A stretch of DNA of 27,851 nt from JANNAV01 sp031384695 (lineage in GTDB: Bacteria > Pseudomonadota > Alphaproteobacteria > Rhodobacterales > Rhodobacteraceae). The translations under genes were made by a program, and so were the position numbers. Position 1 is the stretch's first letter, and each line of letters opens with the position of its first letter. The stretch covers positions 1 through 27,851 of the forward strand of contig JANNAV010000108.1 in the NCBI GenBank assembly GCA_031384695.1, given 5' to 3'. This document shows, piece by piece, positions 1 to 6,930 of the stretch. The notes under the pieces were generated by a model. The model had not been told where the DNA came from, made no database searches, and saw only the letters and a list, made by a program, of their open reading frames with translations.

Positions 1-170
1 CCAACCGCATCGAAGTATTTGCGCCCTTCGGCATCCCAAAGATGCGCGCCCTGCCCTTTTGTGATCACCAGCGCGCCCTTTTCCTCGAACGGGCCGAAAT
101 TGGTCCATGGGTGCAGGGCGTGGGCGCGGTCCATTTCCCACAGGGCTTCGTTTGGCAGAGGCGTGTTCAT
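1..170 (-). CDS. Class III aminotransferase, N-terminal part (cut by window edge)
   Basis: Only the first 56 codons are in the window. The ATG is at 168-170, preceded on the minus strand by a GGAG ribosome binding site, and the frame stays open to base 1. The start (MNTPLPNEALWEMDRAH, then HPWTNFG and a GxxLWDAEGRKYFDAVG stretch) is the typical N-terminus of PLP-dependent class III (omega-amino acid:pyruvate / aspartate-family) aminotransferases, in which the D-x-x-G-R-x-Y-x-D segment opens the fold. The lysine that binds PLP lies outside the window, so the substrate (beta-alanine, taurine, putrescine or GABA type) cannot be told. A 12-bp palindrome at 228-239 sits 58 bp upstream of the ATG and is a candidate operator. 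Confidence 0.8.
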   Translation of the reverse strand, partial: MNTPLPNEALWEMDRAHALHPWTNFGPFEEKGALVITKGQGAHLWDAEGRKYFDAV

Positions 171-227
171 TTTGAATCTCCAGTCAATGACCAGAAGATA
201 GCGATTGGAGCGGAAAACGCCAGAGGG

Positions 228-239
228 ATTTGATCAAAT
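228..239. promoter_or_regulatory. Perfect palindrome ATTTGATCAAAT, candidate operator
   Basis: A perfect 12-bp palindrome 58 bp upstream of the aminotransferase ATG. Its inner ten bases, TTTGATCAAA, recur upstream of the amidohydrolase gene at 2609-2618. I found no other copy in the window. The half-sites abut, so this is not an FNR box, which needs four bases between TTGAT and ATCAA. The regulator is unknown. Confidence 0.45.
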
Positions 240-280
240 TAAGTCATCTTATGGGGATCGAGCGCCCTGAACCGATCTTT

Positions 281-303
281 GAAACTCTCTGGGAGAGAGT
301 TTC
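281..303. repeat. Perfect hairpin, 10-bp arms, 3-nt loop
   Basis: GAAACTCTCT (281-290), then GGG, then AGAGAGTTTC (294-303), an exact inverted repeat. No run of T follows on either strand, so it is not a standard intrinsic terminator. It lies between the DUF6636-like gene and the aminotransferase gene, both on the minus strand. It could be an operator or a leader or 3'-end RNA structure. Confidence 0.5.
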
Positions 304-470
304 TCGGTTCGTTGCTTGGAGGCGGAACGCCGGAGAGCAAGGGGTTATCCGCAAGCTGAACGGTTGGGCAAATTGGGACGCGCCTGTCTGGCTGGTGCGT
401 GACTACGCGCCTGCCCGTTCAAGCAGATGGGGGGCAGGCGGGTGCTGCCGCCGGGGCGATGGCCCCTTGC

Positions 471-484
471 TTGATTGAAATCAA
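471..484. promoter_or_regulatory. FNR/FnrL-type box TTGAT-N4-ATCAA
   Basis: TTGAT at 471-475, TGAA, then ATCAA at 480-484 is an exact match to the FnrL consensus known from Rhodobacter. The nearest gene it could control is the aminotransferase, about 300 bp downstream on the minus strand. That is far for a direct promoter site, so the target is uncertain. A small unannotated transcript is an alternative. Confidence 0.4.
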
Positions 485-535
485 ATCGGGCAGGAAACAG
501 GGAGGGTGGAGAGTGACGCGTTGACGGCGGCTGCT

Positions 536-937
536 TCAGAACAGCTTTTGCCTCGCCTTGGCCAGCGCAAAGCCGTGGCCTGCGGGGTTGGTGCAGGAGA
601 CGCCGGTTTTCTCGGAGGTGCAGGTGAGGCCGCCAAGGCTGAGGGACTGGCCATAGCCAAGCTCGACCGATTCGGGGTCTTCGACAGTATCGCCGACGCA
701 GGCGAGATAGCCTTTGCGGCTTTCAGGAGCGATGCCAAACGAGGCGCCCCAGTCTTGCTCGCAATCGGCGGGGGCTGTGGTGTTGGAGGGGGTGAGGGCG
801 CGCATGTCGCAGCGCGCCTCGGCGTAATCGCCGGTGGAGATCAGGCAGTGGATGTTGAGCGAGGGGCTGTGGAAGAACAGCAGGTCATCGGCACTTGCGG
901 GGGTGGCGAGGAGGAGGAGCAGGGCTGCTGATTTCAT
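536..937 (-). CDS. Small secreted protein, DUF6636-like
   Basis: A 133-residue protein. I start it at the ATG at 935-937, not at the upstream in-frame ATG, because this start gives a clean Sec signal peptide (MKSAALLLLLATPASA, likely cut before DD). The mature part begins with a FHSPSLNIHC segment resembling the F-x-S-P-S-x-N-I-x-C motif of DUF6636 proteins, carries six cysteines that could pair in the periplasm, and ends in a GFALAKARQKLF tail that fits the family. The function of the family is not known to me. The gene stands alone: the next upstream gene is divergent, and the aminotransferase downstream is 365 bp away. Confidence 0.75.
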   Translation of the reverse strand: MKSAALLLLLATPASADDLLFFHSPSLNIHCLISTGDYAEARCDMRALTPSNTTAPADCEQDWGASFGIAPESRKGYLACVGDTVEDPESVELGYGQSLSLGGLTCTSEKTGVSCTNPAGHGFALAKARQKLF

Positions 938-1033
938 CGCGGGGGCCTTTGGTATGGGGGAATGGGGCATGCGGCGGTTTTGTGGTAAGACTAGCGGCCA
1001 AGGCGGTGTTGGGCCAGTTGTTTGCGGGGTGGG

Positions 1034-1417
1034 ATGATGGCGCGTGTGGGGTTTGCGGCGGTGGTTTATTTCGCGCTGGTGTTTGCGGCGGCATTTCTGT
1101 TGGGGGTGTTCCGGGTGACGGTGCTGGTGCCGCGGTTTGGGGCGCTGATCTCGGTGGCGCTGGAGGTGCCGGTGGTGCTGGGGCTTTCCTGGGCGGTGGC
1201 GGGACGGGTGTTGCGGCGCTGGCCGATGGCGCTCGGGGGGCGCGTGGCGATGGGGGGGATGGCGTTTGCGCTGTTGATGGCGGCGGAGGCGGGGTTGGCG
1301 GCAGTGCTGTTCGGGCAGCCGCTTGCGGGGTTTCTGGCGGCGTTTGCAACGCTGCCCGGCGCTTTGGGGTTGGCCGGGCAGATCGGTTTTGCGGTGATCC
1401 CGGCGCTGCGCCTTTAG
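1034..1417 (+). CDS. Small integral membrane protein, unknown function
   Basis: A 127-residue protein with four evident hydrophobic segments (about residues 5-25, 38-57, 70-90 and 96-122) and basic residues in short loops such as GRVLRRW, so a four-helix inner-membrane protein. Two adjacent ATGs (1034 and 1037) follow a GGGGTGGG stretch; I took the first. A TTG at 1022 is also possible. Codon use is the G/C-rich third-position pattern of its neighbours. The last four bases overlap the end of the convergent amidohydrolase gene. No family recognised. It is divergent from the DUF6636-like gene with about 100 bp between the starts. Confidence 0.65.
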   Translation: MMARVGFAAVVYFALVFAAAFLLGVFRVTVLVPRFGALISVALEVPVVLGLSWAVAGRVLRRWPMALGGRVAMGGMAFALLMAAEAGLAAVLFGQPLAGFLAAFATLPGALGLAGQIGFAVIPALRL

Positions 1418-2577
1418 CTGGGGGGTTGGGCGCGTTCGACCAGACGGGCAAAGAACGAGGCACCGATGGGGGCGGCCTCGTCATTGAAATCGAAGGCGGG
1501 GTGGTGCAGGCCCGCACCCGGGCCGGTGCCCATGAAAAGGTAGGCACCCGGGCGGGCTTCGAGCATATACGAAAAATCCTCGGAACCCATTTCGCGGTTG
1601 GCGTTGCCATCGGCCCCGTCTTCACCGGCAATCTCGGCGGCCACTTCGGTGGCGAAGGCGGCGTTTTCGGCATGGTTGACGGTGGCGGGATAGCCCCAGT
1701 CATACTCGATCCGCGCCGTCACATTATAGGCGGTGGCATGGCCTTCGATGATCTCATGCACGCGCTTTTTCATCAGCGCCCGCACATGCGGTTTGAAGCA
1801 GCGGATGGTGGCGCAGAACATCGCCTCTTCGGGGATGATGTTCGAGGCGGTGCCGGTGTGGATTTGCGTCACCGAAATCACCGCCTCGTCCAGCGCATAG
1901 ACGTTGCGCGGAATGATGGTCTGGATCGCCTGCACCATGCCCACCACCGCCACCACCGGATCAATGCAATCATGCGGCGTGGCCCCGTGGCCGCCGCGAC
2001 CGGTGATATAGGCGAACACGGTATCGACCGAGGCCATCAGCGCGCCGGAATTGGTGTGGAAGGTGCCGAAGGGCATGTTGGGCGCGTTGTGGATACCGTA
2101 AATCTGCGCGATATCAAAGCGGTCCATCACCCCTTCCTGCACCATCGTCTGCCCGCCCGCGCCGTCTTCCTCGGCCGGTTGGAACAGCAGCGCGACGCGG
2201 CCTTTGAAGCGGCGGGTCTCACACAAGTATTTCGCGGCCCCCAGCAGCATCGTCACATGGCCATCATGGCCGCAGGCGTGCATCTTGCCGGGGATGGTCG
2301 AGGCATAGGGCGCACCGGTGGCCTCAAGGATCGGCAGCGCGTCCATATCGGCGCGCAACCCGATGGTGGGGCCGGGGCCGGTGCCGTTGATGATGGCGAC
2401 GATGCCGGATTGGGCGATGCCGGGATGGATCTCGTCCACGCCTATTTCGCGCAGGCGGTCGGCGATGAAGGCGGCGGTCTGGTGGCAATCATAGGCCAGT
2501 TCGGGATTCGCGTGCAGATGCTGGCGCCAGCCCTTCATTTCCCCGGCAAAAGCCGCGATACGGTTGAGGACGGGCAT
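1414..2577 (-). CDS. M20-family amidohydrolase (hippurate / N-acyl-amino-acid hydrolase type)
   Basis: 387 residues, the usual length for M20D amidohydrolases, cytoplasmic di-metal enzymes that cleave N-acyl or N-benzoyl amino acids or related amides. Metal-site motifs are visible: RADMDALP (about 75-82), HACGHDGH (100-107, with Cys102 and His104), the PAEED glutamates (about 135-138), a His in GIHNAP (about 161-166) and the C-terminal LHHPAFDF. The middle insertion (SVDTVFAYITGRGGHGATPH) matches the dimerisation domain, with the conserved GGHGA-P-H. The exact substrate cannot be read from sequence. The gene ends tail-to-tail with a 4-bp overlap on the membrane-protein gene. Upstream, a TTTGATCAAA palindrome lies 32 bp before the ATG, shared with the aminotransferase gene. 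Confidence 0.88.
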   Translation of the reverse strand: MPVLNRIAAFAGEMKGWRQHLHANPELAYDCHQTAAFIADRLREIGVDEIHPGIAQSGIVAIINGTGPGPTIGLRADMDALPILEATGAPYASTIPGKMHACGHDGHVTMLLGAAKYLCETRRFKGRVALLFQPAEEDGAGGQTMVQEGVMDRFDIAQIYGIHNAPNMPFGTFHTNSGALMASVDTVFAYITGRGGHGATPHDCIDPVVAVVGMVQAIQTIIPRNVYALDEAVISVTQIHTGTASNIIPEEAMFCATIRCFKPHVRALMKKRVHEIIEGHATAYNVTARIEYDWGYPATVNHAENAAFATEVAAEIAGEDGADGNANREMGSEDFSYMLEARPGAYLFMGTGPGAGLHHPAFDFNDEAAPIGASFFARLVERAQPPS

Positions 2578-2608
2578 GAGGCGGTCTCCGGTTGGGGCTG
2601 CGTTGCGC

Positions 2609-2618
2609 TTTGATCAAA
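2609..2618. promoter_or_regulatory. Palindrome TTTGATCAAA, candidate operator
   Basis: A perfect 10-bp palindrome between the divergent amidohydrolase (starts 2577) and mazG (starts 2629 or 2641). It is identical to the core of the palindrome at 228-239. Its place, 32 bp upstream of the amidohydrolase ATG, suits a repressor site. Confidence 0.45.
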
Positions 2619-2628
2619 TCTGAAATTC

Positions 2629-3462
2629 ATGGTGCCCGCAATGCCCCTTTCTGCGCCTCTTACCAACCTGATCCACGATCCTGACGGCGGCATGCCGCGC
2701 CTTTTGGCGATCATGGCGGCGCTGCGGGATAAGGCGCGCGGCTGTCCCTGGGATATCGCACAGGATTTCGCCAGCATTGCCCCCTACACCATCGAGGAGG
2801 CGCATGAAGTGGCGGACGCGATTGCCCGCGCGGCCTGGGGCGAATTGCCGGGCGAGTTGGGCGATCTGTTGCTGCAGGTGGTTTACCATGCGCAAATGGC
2901 GGCGGAGGCGGGGCTGTTCGGCTTTGACGATGTGGTGCGGGGCATTGCCGACAAGATGCTGGCGCGGCATCCGCATGTGTTTGGAGCCGAGAGCCGCGAC
3001 AAATCGGCGGCGCAGCAGACGGCCGATTGGGAGCGGATCAAGGCGGCAGAGCGCGGGCCCGCGCGGGTGCTGGACGGGGTGGCGCTGGGCCTGCCGGGGC
3101 TGACGCGCGCGGTAAAGCTGCAAAAGCGGGCGGCGCGGGTGGGGTTTGACTGGCCCTCCACCGACGAGGTGGTGGCCAAGATCGCCGAGGAAGCGGCGGA
3201 ACTGGTAGAGGCGCGGCAGAGGTTGACGGCGGCGGAGGTGGCGGAGGAGTTCGGCGATTTACTGTTTGTGATGGCCAACTTGGCGCGGCATCTTGATGTC
3301 GACCCCGAGGCCGCCTTGCGTGCCGCCAACGCCAAATTCAGCCGCCGGTTTGGCCGGATCGAGGATTGGTTGGCGGAATCGGACCGGAGCCCCGGTGACA
3401 GTGACCTTGGCGAGATGGACGCGCTGTGGAACCGGGCCAAGGTAGAGGAAAAGCGGCGCTAG
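2629..3462 (+). CDS. mazG: Nucleoside triphosphate pyrophosphohydrolase MazG
   Basis: 277 residues with the two MazG domains of the full-length enzyme, an all-alpha NTP-PPase that hydrolyses (d)NTPs to NMP and pyrophosphate and so cleans the nucleotide pool. Domain 1 has GCPWD (38-42), the EExxE motif (E56, E57, E60) and ELGD (76-79), followed by HPHVFG. Domain 2 repeats this with E187, E188, E191 and EFGD (207-210). Both metal sites therefore look intact. Two ATGs (2629 and 2641) are possible and neither has a clear Shine-Dalgarno sequence; the conserved part begins at about residue 14, so both would work. It is transcribed away from the amidohydrolase gene. Confidence 0.92.
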   Translation: MVPAMPLSAPLTNLIHDPDGGMPRLLAIMAALRDKARGCPWDIAQDFASIAPYTIEEAHEVADAIARAAWGELPGELGDLLLQVVYHAQMAAEAGLFGFDDVVRGIADKMLARHPHVFGAESRDKSAAQQTADWERIKAAERGPARVLDGVALGLPGLTRAVKLQKRAARVGFDWPSTDEVVAKIAEEAAELVEARQRLTAAEVAEEFGDLLFVMANLARHLDVDPEAALRAANAKFSRRFGRIEDWLAESDRSPGDSDLGEMDALWNRAKVEEKRR

Positions 3463-3547
3463 CAAGAAAGTGTTTTACTCAGGTATTGACGCTGCCTCCG
3501 GGCTGATGTTTATGGGCGGCATAATATCCGACAAAAGGACTCAGGTT

Positions 3548-4549
3548 ATGAAACTTTCGCTGATCGCCCTCGCCTTGGGCACCGTTGCCCTGCCCGCCTA
3601 TGCCGACGAGGTGAATATCTATTCGCACCGCCAGCCCGAACTGATCCAGCCGCTGATGGATGCCTTCACCGCCGAGACCGGCATCGCGGTGAATATCGCC
3701 TTTGTTGACAAGGGCCTGACCGAGCGTCTGGTGGCGGAGGGGGATCGTTCGCCGGCCGATCTGGTGCTGACGGTGGATATCGCGCGGCTGATGCAGATCG
3801 TCGAAGCCGATGTCACCCAGCCGGTGGAATCGGCGGTGCTGGAGGCCAATATCCCGGCCGAATACCGCGATCCGGGCGACCGTTGGTTTGGCCTGACCAC
3901 ACGGGCGCGGGTGGTTTATGCCAGCAAGGAACGGGTGCAACCGGGCGAAGTGACGACCTATGAAGACCTCGCTTCGGAAAAATGGCGCGGGCGGATCTGC
4001 ACCCGGTCGGGGACGCATGACTACAATCTGGCACTGACGGCGGCAGTGATCGCGCATGACGGGGCGGAGGCGGCGAAGACCTGGCTTGAGGGCGTGAAAG
4101 CCAACCTCGCGCGCAAACCCGATGGTGGCGACCGCGATCAGATCAAGGCGATTGCGGCGGGGGAATGCGATATTTCGGTGGGCAACACTTACTATCTGGG
4201 CGAGATGCTGGCCGACCCGGAACAGGCCGACGCGGCGAATGCGGTTAATTTGGTGTTCCCGGTGTTCGAGGCGGGCGGCACCCATATGAACATCTCAGGC
4301 ATTGCGATGACGAAATCCGCCCCCAACAAGGCGGCGGCATTGCAGTTGATGGAGTGGCTTTCGTCGGATGCAGCACAGGCGATCTACGCCGAAACCAATT
4401 ATGAGTTCCCGGTAAAGCCGGGGGTGGCGCGGTCGGCGCTGGTGGAGGGGTGGGGCACATTTACGCCGGACAGCCTGAGCCTTGCCGAGGTGGCGGCCAA
4501 GCGGGCCGAGGCGCTGAAACTGGTGGAAGAGGTGAACTTCGACGGCTGA
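3548..4549 (+). CDS. Fe(3+)-type ABC transporter substrate-binding protein
   Basis: 333 residues from the ATG at 3548, which follows AAAGGA and gives a Sec signal peptide (cut after AYA, residue 19). The mature protein starts VNIYSHRQPELIQPL, the start of the FbpA/FutA/AfuA group of periplasmic ferric-iron binding proteins. The YY pair in GNTYYLG (Tyr215, Tyr216) matches the tyrosines that bind Fe3+ in this family. Other family marks are PADLVLTVDIARL and the C-terminal NYEFPV. No permease or ATPase gene is adjacent: upstream is mazG (85 bp away), downstream a nucleoside hydrolase. The membrane partners must be encoded elsewhere. I see no convincing iron-box upstream. Confidence 0.85.
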   Translation: MKLSLIALALGTVALPAYADEVNIYSHRQPELIQPLMDAFTAETGIAVNIAFVDKGLTERLVAEGDRSPADLVLTVDIARLMQIVEADVTQPVESAVLEANIPAEYRDPGDRWFGLTTRARVVYASKERVQPGEVTTYEDLASEKWRGRICTRSGTHDYNLALTAAVIAHDGAEAAKTWLEGVKANLARKPDGGDRDQIKAIAAGECDISVGNTYYLGEMLADPEQADAANAVNLVFPVFEAGGTHMNISGIAMTKSAPNKAAALQLMEWLSSDAAQAIYAETNYEFPVKPGVARSALVEGWGTFTPDSLSLAEVAAKRAEALKLVEEVNFDG

Positions 4550-4579
4550 GGCGACATCAACGGATGGTCTGGACAATCC

Positions 4580-4620
4580 GGCGGGCATGGCGTTTTCTCG
4601 CTCGAAACGAGGAGCCCGCC
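4580..4620 (+). promoter_or_regulatory. Nested hairpin over the nucleoside hydrolase ribosome binding site
   Basis: GGCGGGC (4580-4586) pairs exactly with GCCCGCC (4614-4620), which ends at the base before the ATG. Inside, CGTTT (4591-4595) pairs with AAACG (4605-4609). The GAGGAG ribosome binding site (4609-4614) is caught between and within these stems. An alternative inner pairing is CTCG (4597-4600) with CGAG (4608-4611). In mRNA this could limit translation of the next gene. It could also act as the 3' end of the binding-protein gene transcript, but no T-run follows. Confidence 0.4.
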
Positions 4621-5577
4621 ATGACCCCAAGCCCGATGCAGCCGCGCAAGATCATCATCGACACCGACCCGGGGCAGGACGATGCGTTCGCGATTTTGCT
4701 GGCGCTGGCCAGCCCCGAAGATATGCAAGTGCTGGGGATTTGCGCCGTGGCGGGCAACGTGCCGCTGGCGCTGACCGAGCGCAATGCGCGGATCATCTGC
4801 GAACTGGCGGGCAAGCCGGATGTGCGGGTGTTCGCGGGTTGCGCAGCGCCTTTGCAGCGCAAACTGGTGACGGCCGAGCATGTGCATGGCAAGACCGGCC
4901 TCGATGGCCCGCCGATGCGCGCGCCGGTGATGCCGCTGCAAAGCCTGCATGCGGTGGATTTCATCGTAGAAACCCTGCGGCATGAGGCGGCGGGAACGGT
5001 GACGCTTTGCGCGCTGGGGCCGCTGACCAACCTTGCGGCGGCGTTTCTGCAAGCGCCCGATATCATGGCGCGGGTGCAGGAGATCGTGCTGATGGGCGGC
5101 GGCTGCTTTGAGGGCGGCAACATCACCCCGGCGGCCGAGTTCAACATCTATGTCGATCCGGAAGCCGCTGATATCGTGTTCAAATCCGGTATTCCACTGG
5201 TGGTGATGCCGCTGGACGTGACCCATAAGGCGATCACCACACCGGCGCGGGTGGCGGCGATCCGCGCGCTTGGCACGCCGGTGGGGGTGGCGGCGGCGGC
5301 CTGGGCGGATTTCTTTGAGCGGTTCGACAAGGAGAAATACGGCTCAGAGGGCGCGCCGCTGCATGATCCCTGTGTGATTGCCTGGCTGATTGCACCCGAA
5401 CTGTTCACCGGCCGCCGGATCAATGTGGAAATTGAAACCGGCTCTGAATTGACGCTGGGGATGACGGTGGCCGATTGGTGGGGGGTGACGGGGCGGGCGG
5501 CGAACGCGCTTTTCATAGGCTCGCTGGATGCGGACGGGTTTTTCGCGCTGCTGACGGCGCGGTTGGCACGGCTTTAG
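4621..5577 (+). CDS. Nucleoside hydrolase (inosine-uridine preferring family)
   Basis: 318 residues, the normal size for the IunH/RihA-C family, which cleaves the N-glycosidic bond of nucleosides to free base and ribose in salvage. The N-terminal Ca2+ and ribose site DTDPGQDDA is present (Asp16, Asp20, Asp21), as are LGPLTNLA (132-139), the MGGG turn, NIYVDPEAA (about 175-183) and the HDP motif (His248, Asp249), so all key acids are kept. I start at the ATG at 4621 because GAGGAG lies just upstream and the family N-terminus (KIIIDTDPG) follows at once; the longer frame overlapping the binding-protein gene is not needed. Base preference cannot be read. Confidence 0.92.
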   Translation: MTPSPMQPRKIIIDTDPGQDDAFAILLALASPEDMQVLGICAVAGNVPLALTERNARIICELAGKPDVRVFAGCAAPLQRKLVTAEHVHGKTGLDGPPMRAPVMPLQSLHAVDFIVETLRHEAAGTVTLCALGPLTNLAAAFLQAPDIMARVQEIVLMGGGCFEGGNITPAAEFNIYVDPEAADIVFKSGIPLVVMPLDVTHKAITTPARVAAIRALGTPVGVAAAAWADFFERFDKEKYGSEGAPLHDPCVIAWLIAPELFTGRRINVEIETGSELTLGMTVADWWGVTGRAANALFIGSLDADGFFALLTARLARL

Positions 5578-5695
5578 GCCGCCTGCCCTGATCCGAATCC
5601 CGGCCCCCCCCTGAACATGGGCGCAAATCCCGGGTAATCCTGCCGCCTTCCGGCCGCGCGCCGAAACCCCACCCCCAAAACCGGAGAGCCTGCCG

Positions 5696-6133
5696 ATGAG
5701 TGATCTCATCGCCCATTTGCGCGATATCCATGGCAGTCAGATGCAGCGCCCGCTGCTGATCGACATCTGGCCCGCGACCCCTTTCGCAGGCAGCCTGGCC
5801 TTTGCCGCACTCGATGCGGCAACTCTCGCCCGGCTGCAACCCGATCTGGTGGTGATTGCGCTGTTTGGGCCAGCGCTGTTCGGGCCAGCACTGTTTGGGC
5901 CAGCGCAGACCAACGCCGCCGAACAGGGCCCGCCGCAAGATGCCATCGCGGTGATCGAACGCCTGCTGGCGCTGGGCTATGCAGGGCGGATGGTGGTGAT
6001 TTGCCCAACCCTGCCAGCGCCGAAACTGGTAGAGGCCGAGTTGCGGAGCGCCGGGACAGGTGGCGGGCCGGGGCCGCGCCTGACGCTGTTGATATGGCAA
6101 CCGCCTCAGGCTCCGGGATTGTCGGCCCGGTAG
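5696..6133 (+). CDS. Conserved-looking hypothetical protein with LFGPA repeats
   Basis: 145 residues, ATG preceded by GGAGAG at about 9 bp. The codon pattern is typical of real genes here and there is no competing frame. The fold may be alpha/beta: hydrophobic strands such as LLIDIWP, PDLVVIALFG, RMVVICPTLP and LTLLIW alternate with helical stretches. In the middle a 15-bp unit occurs three times (5861-5905), giving GPALFGPALFGPA. No signal peptide, no membrane helix, no family I can name. The 3' end overlaps the convergent iolB gene by 28 bp. Confidence 0.6.
   Translation: MSDLIAHLRDIHGSQMQRPLLIDIWPATPFAGSLAFAALDAATLARLQPDLVVIALFGPALFGPALFGPAQTNAAEQGPPQDAIAVIERLLALGYAGRMVVICPTLPAPKLVEAELRSAGTGGGPGPRLTLLIWQPPQAPGLSAR
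5861..5905 (+). repeat. Three tandem 15-bp units inside a coding region
   Basis: CTGTTTGGGCCAGCG occurs at 5861-5875, again with two changes at 5876-5890, and exactly at 5891-5905. Each unit encodes five residues (LFGPA), so the copy number can change without breaking the frame. Confidence 0.85.
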
Positions 6134-6918
6134 ATCCAGTCATGATCCGGGTCGTTCTGAAACCGCCAGTTGCGGCGTGGCCCGGCCATCACGTTGAGAT
6201 AATAAAGCTCATAACCGTAAGGTGCCGCACAGGGGTGATGGCCGCGCGGCACCAGCACGACATCGTGGTTTTTAACCGTCATCGTCTCGTCCAAAGCGCC
6301 GTCTTCGGTGTAAACCCGTTGAATGGCAAAGCCTTGCGCGGGGTTGATCCGGTGGTAATAGCTTTCCTCGAGATAAGTCATGCGCGGAAAATCATCCTCG
6401 TCATGCCGGTGACTGGGATAGGAAGACCAGTTTCCGGCCGGGGTGAACACCTCGGTCACCAGCAGACTGTCGGCCACATCGAGGCCCTCCATCGCGATGT
6501 TGTTGATGTGGCGCTGGTTGGCGCCCTGCCCGCGCGGGGTAAGCTGAATGCCATCGGGCCCAAGCCGCCGCGCCGGGTGGCCGGATTTGCCGGGCGCGGC
6601 ACAGACCGCCAGCGTGCAGGCGGTCACCGCCGTCGCACGCCATTCGGTGCCATTGGGCAGATACAGGCAATGCGGCGCGGTTTTTTCGAACACATCCAGC
6701 CGGCCGCCCATCACCCCCCAATCGCGCCCTGCACCTTGGAAATGGGCGTGGCCTTCCACCAGCACCAGAATAACCTCGCGGCTGCCGGTGGCCTCGGCGG
6801 CACTCTCGCCCGCCGCAAGCCGGTAAAGCGTGAAGCCCACATAGCCCCAACCGGCGTTTTCCGGTGTTACATCATGCAGCTTGCCGGTGAGGCCAAGCGG
6901 TTTGCGCAGCAGTTTCAT
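6106..6918 (-). CDS. iolB: 5-deoxy-glucuronate isomerase IolB
   Basis: 270 residues. IolB converts 5-deoxy-D-glucuronate, made by IolD, to 2-deoxy-5-keto-gluconate, the IolC substrate. It is a bicupin: the second cupin carries the metal motif HRHDEDDF (His170, His172), followed by a YLEESYYHRINP segment and the strand GYELYYLNVMAGP, all typical of IolB. It is the last gene of the minus-strand iol operon and starts 12 bp after iolE stops. A G-rich stretch (GGGGGCAAAGG) precedes the ATG. Its 3' end overlaps the convergent small gene at 5696-6133 by 28 bp, and no terminator is visible between the two. Confidence 0.93.
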   Translation of the reverse strand: MKLLRKPLGLTGKLHDVTPENAGWGYVGFTLYRLAAGESAAEATGSREVILVLVEGHAHFQGAGRDWGVMGGRLDVFEKTAPHCLYLPNGTEWRATAVTACTLAVCAAPGKSGHPARRLGPDGIQLTPRGQGANQRHINNIAMEGLDVADSLLVTEVFTPAGNWSSYPSHRHDEDDFPRMTYLEESYYHRINPAQGFAIQRVYTEDGALDETMTVKNHDVVLVPRGHHPCAAPYGYELYYLNVMAGPRRNWRFQNDPDHDWIYRADNPGA

Positions 6919-6930
6919 CCTTTGCCCCCG

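Larger units (their letters stand above)
171..535. other. Gene-poor intergenic region with three palindromes
   Basis: This 365-bp gap lies between the aminotransferase start and the end of the DUF6636-like gene. The 82-codon frame at 230-478 has no family resemblance and no convincing ribosome binding site, so I do not call it. The region holds a 12-bp palindrome (228-239), a perfect 10-bp-arm hairpin (281-303) and an exact FnrL-type box (471-484), each listed separately. It may contain a long 5' leader or a small RNA, but nothing shows this directly. Confidence 0.6.

Noticed and set aside
230..478. 82-codon frame in the left gap
   Set aside because: No ribosome binding site, atypical composition, and it runs through the perfect hairpin at 281-303.
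895..2613. 572-codon plus-strand frame over the membrane-protein and amidohydrolase genes
   Set aside because: Low-complexity Gly-rich translation; the M20 metal motifs on the minus strand are decisive.
3486..3527. Promoter or iron-box before the ferric binding-protein gene (TTGACG and an ATAATAT stretch)
   Set aside because: The two elements are 28 bp apart, too far for one promoter, and I see no palindrome of a Fur, Irr or RirA type.
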